NCBI GenBank assembly: GCA_002385675.1
Contig: DGDY01000220.1
Coordinates: forward strand, 13,329 to 24,089
DNA length: 10,761 nucleotides
Reading direction: 5' to 3'
DNA from: Anaerolineales bacterium UBA3940
Lineage (GTDB): Bacteria > Chloroflexota > Anaerolineae > Aggregatilineales > UBA3940
In this document: in pieces, positions 7,241-10,761 of the stretch
Position numbering within the stretch: position 1 is the stretch's first letter
How the letters are laid out: each line of letters opens with the position of its first letter
The notes under the pieces: generated by a model
What the model saw: only the letters and a program-made list of their open reading frames with translations
What the model was told of the DNA's origin: nothing
Database searches by the model: none
Position numbers and translations under genes: made by a program

Positions 7241-7268
7241 GTAGGGCGGCTCTCAGAGCCGCCCCTAC
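7241..7268. repeat. Dispersed GTAG-type palindrome, copy 3, between convergent genes
   Basis: GTAG (7241-7244) and CTAC (7265-7268) bracket the arms GGCGGCTCT (7245-7253) and AGAGCCGCC (7255-7263). The core CTCTCAGAG and right end GCCCCTAC are shared with copy 1. The 91-nt gap separates the RNase J and acpS stops, so the hairpin could act as a two-way transcript end. A true U-tract is missing (ATTTGTCAATTT follows on the plus strand). Confidence 0.7.
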
Positions 7269-7297
7269 ATTTGTCAATTTAACGGCAATGCAACAAT

Positions 7298-7660
7298 CTA
7301 CCCCATCGCCACGACGAAGGCGATGGCGTGCTCAGCGGTGTGGGACAGGCTGAGCGACCATTCGCGCAGGCCCAGTTCGGCGGCGATGGCCGCGGCGCGA
7401 CCGCTCAGGCGCACGCCGGGCATGCCGCGCTCGTCCCGCACGATCTCGATCTCCGTCCACGTCACATCGCCGATGCCCGTGCCGAGCGCCTTGGACACCG
7501 CCTCCTTCGCCGCAAAGCGCGCGGCCAACTCCGGCCAGCGGCCCTCGTAGGCGCGCCACTCGCTCTCACAGAACACGCGGTTCAGGAAGCGCTCGCCGTA
7601 GCGCTCGCACGTCTCGCGGACGCGCCGCACTTCGATGAGGTCCACGCCGGTGCGGAGCAT
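7298..7660 (-). CDS. acpS: Holo-[acyl-carrier-protein] synthase AcpS
   Basis: This 120-residue protein moves 4'-phosphopantetheine from CoA to the serine of apo-ACP, which is needed for fatty acid synthesis in the cytoplasm. The N-terminus GVDLIEVRRV carries the magnesium aspartate (Asp7). ARFAAKEAVSKALGTG (47-62) carries the second acidic ligand (Glu53) and the conserved KEA..K helix. WSLSLSHTAEHAIAFV (101-116) is the C-terminal signature. The length is standard for the AcpS class. The ATG lies 12 nt after the stop of the upstream M16 gene. GGAG, overlapping that junction, serves as ribosome site, so it is the last gene of the M16-M16-acpS operon. No ACP or other lipid gene is visible. The family occurs in other contexts, but the motifs leave little doubt. 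Confidence 0.96.
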   Translation of the reverse strand: MLRTGVDLIEVRRVRETCERYGERFLNRVFCESEWRAYEGRWPELAARFAAKEAVSKALGTGIGDVTWTEIEIVRDERGMPGVRLSGRAAAIAAELGLREWSLSLSHTAEHAIAFVVAMG

Positions 7661-7672
7661 CGCGCGGCTCCG

Positions 7673-8965
7673 TTATGCCGGGTCAGACTGCGGGCCGGCG
7701 ACGGCCAGCGCGTAGGCGTCGGGGTTCAGGTAGTGCTGCGCGGCGGCCTGCACATCCTCAATGGTGATGGCGTCGATGATCTCATCGTAGCGCTGGAGAT
7801 AGTCCAGCCCCAGCCCGTAAAGCTCCATCGACAGGATGCTGCTGGCAACGCCCTCGTTCGTCTCCAGCCCAAGCACAAGTTGCCCCTTGAAGAAGCTCTT
7901 GTTCTCGTCAAGCTCCTCCGCGCTGACCGGCTCCTCGACGATGCGGCGGATCTCGTCGCGGATGGTCGCCACAGCCCGCTTGACGTTCTCCGGCGCGACC
8001 CCGGCGATGACCCGCCAGGGGCCGGGCCCCTGGCCGCCCGTCAGGCTGCTGTAGGAGTAGTAGGCGAGGCCCTGCGCCTGCCGCACGCTGTCGCCGAGCC
8101 GCCCGTACATCCCGAACACGCCCAGGATGCTGTTCGCCATGCGCGCCGCGTAGTAATCTTCCGCATTGCGTGCCGGGCCGACGTAGCCGAGCACCAGGTC
8201 GGACTGCGACTTGCCGGGGATGTGGACAAAGCCCTCCTGCACGGTGTCGAGGCGCGGCGCGGGCGGCACTTCCGGCAGGGACGGCTGGTCGGGGTTCTCC
8301 CAGTCGCTGAGCGCCGCCTCGACCATCCGCACGGCTTCATCCGGCGCGACCGCGCCGACCACGACGATGATCGCGCCGCGCGGCCCAACTGTGCGCTGGA
8401 ACTCGACAATGTCGTCGCGGGTGATCCGCGCGATGGTCTCCGGGTAGCCGCTCAGGCTGATGCGGTACGGATGCCCCTCGGGGTAGGCCAGCTCAAGGAA
8501 CTTCAGCCCGGACATGCTGCGGGTGTTATGTGCGCGAAGCTGGAGGCTCGTCATGATCTGGCCGCGCACCCGCTCGATGTGTACGTCGGGGAAGGTCGGC
8601 TCGCGCAGCGCCCCGGCGGTGATATCGAGCAGGAGCGGCAGGTCTTCGGCGAGGCTCTTGCTGCCAAAGCGCAGGCTGTGCCCGCCCGCGCTGAAGCTCA
8701 GGCTGGCGCCGTTCGACTCGATCTCCTCGTAAATCTCCTCGAAGGTGCGGCGCTTCGTGCCGCGCATCAGCAGCGCCGAGTGGAAGTTTGCCAGCCCGGC
8801 CTTCTCGACCGGCTCCAGCAGCGCGCCGCCCGGTACCAGCCCCTCCACCACGACGGACGGGCTGGTGAAGTTGGGGCGCACCAGCACGACGATGCCGTTG
8901 TCCAGTTCGACGCGCGTAATATCCTCAACGCCGGGGATGGCGTGGCGGTAGTCGTGAATGGTCAT
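7673..8965 (-). CDS. M16B peptidase-like protein, non-catalytic (Arg/Tyr) subunit
   Basis: This is a 430-residue member of the M16B (pitrilysin/insulinase, mitochondrial processing peptidase-like) family. At the zinc site, where active members read AHFLEH, it reads ANFHSA (59-64), so both histidines and the catalytic glutamate are lost. The distal glutamate position is also changed. In the C-terminal half it keeps the substrate-binding pair in SVRQAQGLAY (Arg295 and Tyr302, seven apart), equivalent to the Arg/Tyr pair of insulin-degrading enzyme. No signal peptide is seen. The open frame extends to 9037, but MTIHDYRH (ATG at 8965) is preferred. It begins 1 nt after the stop of the neighbouring subunit gene, which implies translational coupling, and homologous sequence starts just after it. 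It probably forms a heterodimer with the product of the next gene upstream. Confidence 0.9.
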   Translation of the reverse strand: MTIHDYRHAIPGVEDITRVELDNGIVVLVRPNFTSPSVVVEGLVPGGALLEPVEKAGLANFHSALLMRGTKRRTFEEIYEEIESNGASLSFSAGGHSLRFGSKSLAEDLPLLLDITAGALREPTFPDVHIERVRGQIMTSLQLRAHNTRSMSGLKFLELAYPEGHPYRISLSGYPETIARITRDDIVEFQRTVGPRGAIIVVVGAVAPDEAVRMVEAALSDWENPDQPSLPEVPPAPRLDTVQEGFVHIPGKSQSDLVLGYVGPARNAEDYYAARMANSILGVFGMYGRLGDSVRQAQGLAYYSYSSLTGGQGPGPWRVIAGVAPENVKRAVATIRDEIRRIVEEPVSAEELDENKSFFKGQLVLGLETNEGVASSILSMELYGLGLDYLQRYDEIIDAITIEDVQAAAQHYLNPDAYALAVAGPQSDPA

Positions 8966-8966
8966 G

Positions 8967-10274
8967 TTAGCCGGCCTCTCTCTCGCTGCTGCTGCCTGTT
9001 GGGACGTACCAGCCGACGGTGCGCTGGTTCGGGTCAAACACGCTGGCGGCGACGCGCTTGACGTCGTCCAGCGTAACGGCCATCAGCCGGTCGATGTAGT
9101 CGTCAAACCAGTGCGAGTCGCCGACGAGGGTCTCCGAGAAGCCGAGCCAGAAGCCCTGGCTGGAGACGCTCTCGCTGTCGTAGGCAAAGAGGGCTTTGGC
9201 CTGCTTGCGGGCCTTTTCGAACTCCTCCTCGCTGATGTTGCCCGCACGCAGCGAGTCGATCTCCGCGCAGATGGCGTCCTCGACCTCCTGCGGCGTGCGG
9301 CCATCGCGCACGGTTGCAGTGACGGAGTACAGGTACGGGTCGATAGTGGCGACCATCCCCCCGCCGATGCTCGCCGCCAGCTCCGTCTCCACAAGGGCGC
9401 GGTACAGGCGAGAGGTCTTGTTCGAGGTGTCGGCTGTGCCCATAAAATTGAGGCTGCTCGCCCCGGCGAGGATGCTGTCGAGCACGGTCAGCGTGAGGAA
9501 GTCCGGATGAGTGACCTCCAGCGCGCGGTAGGCCACGCTGACGAAAGCCGTCTCGCCTTCACGGTTGACGACCACGCGGCGCTCGCCGTACTGGGGCGGC
9601 TCGGGCCGGTTGACCGGCGGCACCGGCTCCCCGGCGGGGATGCTGCCGAACCACTCCTCGATCTTGGCGAGGTACTCCTGCGTATTCACGTCCCCCACGA
9701 GCACGGCGGTGGCGTTGTTGGGTATATAGTAGCGCCGGTAGTGATTGTACAGGTCGTCGCGCGTCATGGATTCAAGGTCCACCCGCTCGCCGATCACGGT
9801 GGTGCGGTAGGGATGGACGCGGAAGGCGACGCCGAGCATCTGCTCGTAGAGCAGCCAGGCGGGGGAGTTCTCCGAGCCGCTGCGCTCGGAGAGGATGACG
9901 GTGCGCTCCGACTCGACCTCGGCGGGGTCGTAGAGCGAGTTGACCATGCGGTCCGCCTCAAGCTGCAGGCCCAGGTCGATGCGGTTGGCGGGCATGACCT
10001 CGTAGTAGGCGGTCCAGTCGTAGAACGTCATCGCGTTCCACATGCCGCCCTCGCGGGAGATAAGCCGGTCGAGTTCGTCGCCGGGGAAGCGAGGCGTCCC
10101 CTTGAACTGCATATGCTCGACCCAGTGCGAGATGCCGGTGATGCCGGGCACCTCATTGCGGCTGCCCACGCGGTACCACATCCAGAATGTGGCGACGGGC
10201 GCGTGGTGCATCTCTTTGATCACAACAGTCAGGCCATTGTCGAGCGTTGTCCTGGTAACGCTATCCTGCTGCAC
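8967..10274 (-). CDS. M16B zinc peptidase, catalytic (HxxEH) subunit
   Basis: This 435-residue M16B peptidase has the inverted zinc motif HWVEH (His50, Glu53, His54). It also has a downstream Glu130 in VILSE, 76 residues after His54, which fits the family pattern HxxEH...E. At the Arg/Tyr position of the C-terminal half it reads YRALVETEL (291-299). Arg292 is present but the tyrosine seven further on is Leu299, so the pair is broken. This is the mirror image of its neighbour. There is no signal peptide or membrane segment, so cytoplasmic action on peptides or small proteins is likely; the substrate is unknown. The start is GTG at 10274-10272: an in-frame TAG lies 30 nt upstream, no ATG lies between, and a GGGGAG ribosome site precedes it. 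It is the first gene of the three-gene operon ending in acpS. Confidence 0.92.
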   Translation of the reverse strand: MQQDSVTRTTLDNGLTVVIKEMHHAPVATFWMWYRVGSRNEVPGITGISHWVEHMQFKGTPRFPGDELDRLISREGGMWNAMTFYDWTAYYEVMPANRIDLGLQLEADRMVNSLYDPAEVESERTVILSERSGSENSPAWLLYEQMLGVAFRVHPYRTTVIGERVDLESMTRDDLYNHYRRYYIPNNATAVLVGDVNTQEYLAKIEEWFGSIPAGEPVPPVNRPEPPQYGERRVVVNREGETAFVSVAYRALEVTHPDFLTLTVLDSILAGASSLNFMGTADTSNKTSRLYRALVETELAASIGGGMVATIDPYLYSVTATVRDGRTPQEVEDAICAEIDSLRAGNISEEEFEKARKQAKALFAYDSESVSSQGFWLGFSETLVGDSHWFDDYIDRLMAVTLDDVKRVAASVFDPNQRTVGWYVPTGSSSEREAG

Positions 10275-10337
10275 GCTGTCGGAACTCCCCTCTGGTGACT
10301 AGCCCGGACCCATATATGCGTAGGCCCGCTTCGCCAT

Positions 10338-10372
10338 CCCCTCCCGCCGGCGGTGGGCCGGAACGGGAGGGG
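10338..10372. repeat. Strong hairpin between ugd and the M16 operon
   Basis: CCCCTCCCG (10338-10346) pairs with CGGGAGGGG (10364-10372), and CCGGC (10347-10351) pairs with GCCGG (10357-10361), with AA bulged at 10362-10363 and loop GGTGG. That gives a 14-bp GC-rich stem. It may end the UDP-glucose dehydrogenase transcript, but there is no U-tract on the minus strand. Its left side shares the 12-mer CCATCCCCTCCC with 5226-5237, so it may belong to a dispersed repeat family. I see nothing else definite in 10275-10428. Confidence 0.65.
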
Positions 10373-10428
10373 AGCGTTAGCGGTAGATGAAGGCTTGCAG
10401 CTTGCGGGAGCAGAGAGCGATCGGAACC

Positions 10429-10761
10429 TTAGCCCTCGATCACGGCGGCGCCGTTGTAGCCGCGCCCGAACCCGCGATAGGTGAAGCCCATCTCGTTCAT
10501 CAGTTCCGGGTCGTAGATGTTGCGGCCATCAATGATGATGGGCTCGCGCATCAGTTCTTTCACCCGGATCATATCGAGATGCTTGAACTCGTTCCAATCG
10601 GTGACGATGACGAGCGCATCCGCGCCGGAGGCCACATCGTAGGGGTTGTCGCAGAACTCGATGCCGTGCATGACGTTCTTCGCCACGTCCATCGACACCG
10701 GGTCGTAGCCCTTGACGATGGCGCCCGCCTCGCGCAGCATCTCCGCCACCGTAATCGACGG
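10429..10761 (-). CDS. ugd: UDP-glucose 6-dehydrogenase, C-terminal part (cut by window edge)
   Basis: The last 110 codons of a gene that continues beyond the window. It matches the C-terminal UDP-binding domain of UDP-glucose/GDP-mannose dehydrogenases. PSITVAEMLREAGA is followed by VKGYDP. Then come ALVIVTDWNEFKHLD and DGRNIYDPELMNEMGFTYRGFGRG, near the end, as in TuaD/Ugd proteins. The enzyme oxidises UDP-glucose to UDP-glucuronate with two NAD+, supplying uronic acid for cell-surface polysaccharides. The catalytic cysteine and Rossmann domain lie outside the window, so activity cannot be judged. A UDP-N-acetylmannosamine or GDP-mannose dehydrogenase is less likely, given the DGRNIYDP block. 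The frame is open to the last base of the window, and the internal ATG and GTG codons are not real starts. Confidence 0.92.
   Translation of the reverse strand, partial: PSITVAEMLREAGAIVKGYDPVSMDVAKNVMHGIEFCDNPYDVASGADALVIVTDWNEFKHLDMIRVKELMREPIIIDGRNIYDPELMNEMGFTYRGFGRGYNGAAVIEG

Noticed and set aside
8966..9037. Upstream ATG start (9037) for the second M16 protein
   Set aside because: It would overlap the end of the preceding M16 gene by about 70 nt, and the added Ser/Ala/Arg-rich residues do not look like M16. The ATG at 8965 sits 1 nt after that gene's stop.
7328..9061. 577-codon plus-strand open frame antisense to acpS and the M16 partner gene
   Set aside because: It runs across two well-supported minus-strand genes and their boundary, has low-complexity composition and shows no family resemblance.
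8958..10298. 446-codon plus-strand open frame antisense to the catalytic M16 gene
   Set aside because: It mirrors the real gene codon for codon and has no protein-like motifs. It is a shadow.

Overview
This is a GC-rich bacterial chromosomal segment made almost entirely of housekeeping genes. The only taxonomic evidence is indirect. GC content is high, RNase J replaces RNase E, RtcB is paired with archease, two soluble M16B peptidase subunits sit next to acpS, and the gaps carry dispersed GC-rich palindromes. Together these fit Chloroflexota best. That is an inference, and no rRNA or other marker is present to confirm it.

Left part (1-4921, all minus strand). In transcription order the genes are mutS (mismatch recognition ATPase), archease, and rtcB (RNA ligase). 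Archease and rtcB are 32 nt apart and form an RNA-repair/tRNA-splicing pair: archease accelerates guanylylation and turnover of RtcB. The 214-nt gap between mutS and archease is filled by a chain of hairpins present as two degenerate tandem copies, and the end of the second copy overlaps the mutS stop codon.

Centre (4922-7297). A 584-nt gap separates the divergent mutS and RNase J genes. It holds a plausible promoter for each direction, one large dispersed palindrome and a fragment of a second repeat family. It also holds an RNase J leader of about 185 nt. The leader contains a 12-bp perfect palindrome near the predicted transcript start and an intrinsic-terminator hairpin with a U-tract about 50 nt before the start codon. 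An upstream segment could pair with the terminator arm in a competing fold. RNase J is the only complete plus-strand gene. It converges on acpS, and another copy of the dispersed palindrome lies between the two.

Right part (7298-10761, all minus strand). Transcription order is a partial UDP-glucose 6-dehydrogenase (C-terminal end only), then, after a 154-nt gap with a strong hairpin, a tightly packed operon of two M16B peptidase-family genes followed by acpS (holo-ACP synthase). The M16B genes are 1 nt apart and acpS follows 12 nt later. The first M16B protein has the zinc motif HxxEH but lacks the Arg/Tyr pair. The second has the Arg/Tyr pair but lost the zinc ligands, so they look like complementary halves of one heterodimeric enzyme.

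I do not see a CRISPR array, phage, transposase gene, tRNA or rRNA. The most unusual material is non-coding: the candidate attenuated leader of RNase J and the families of palindromic repeats.
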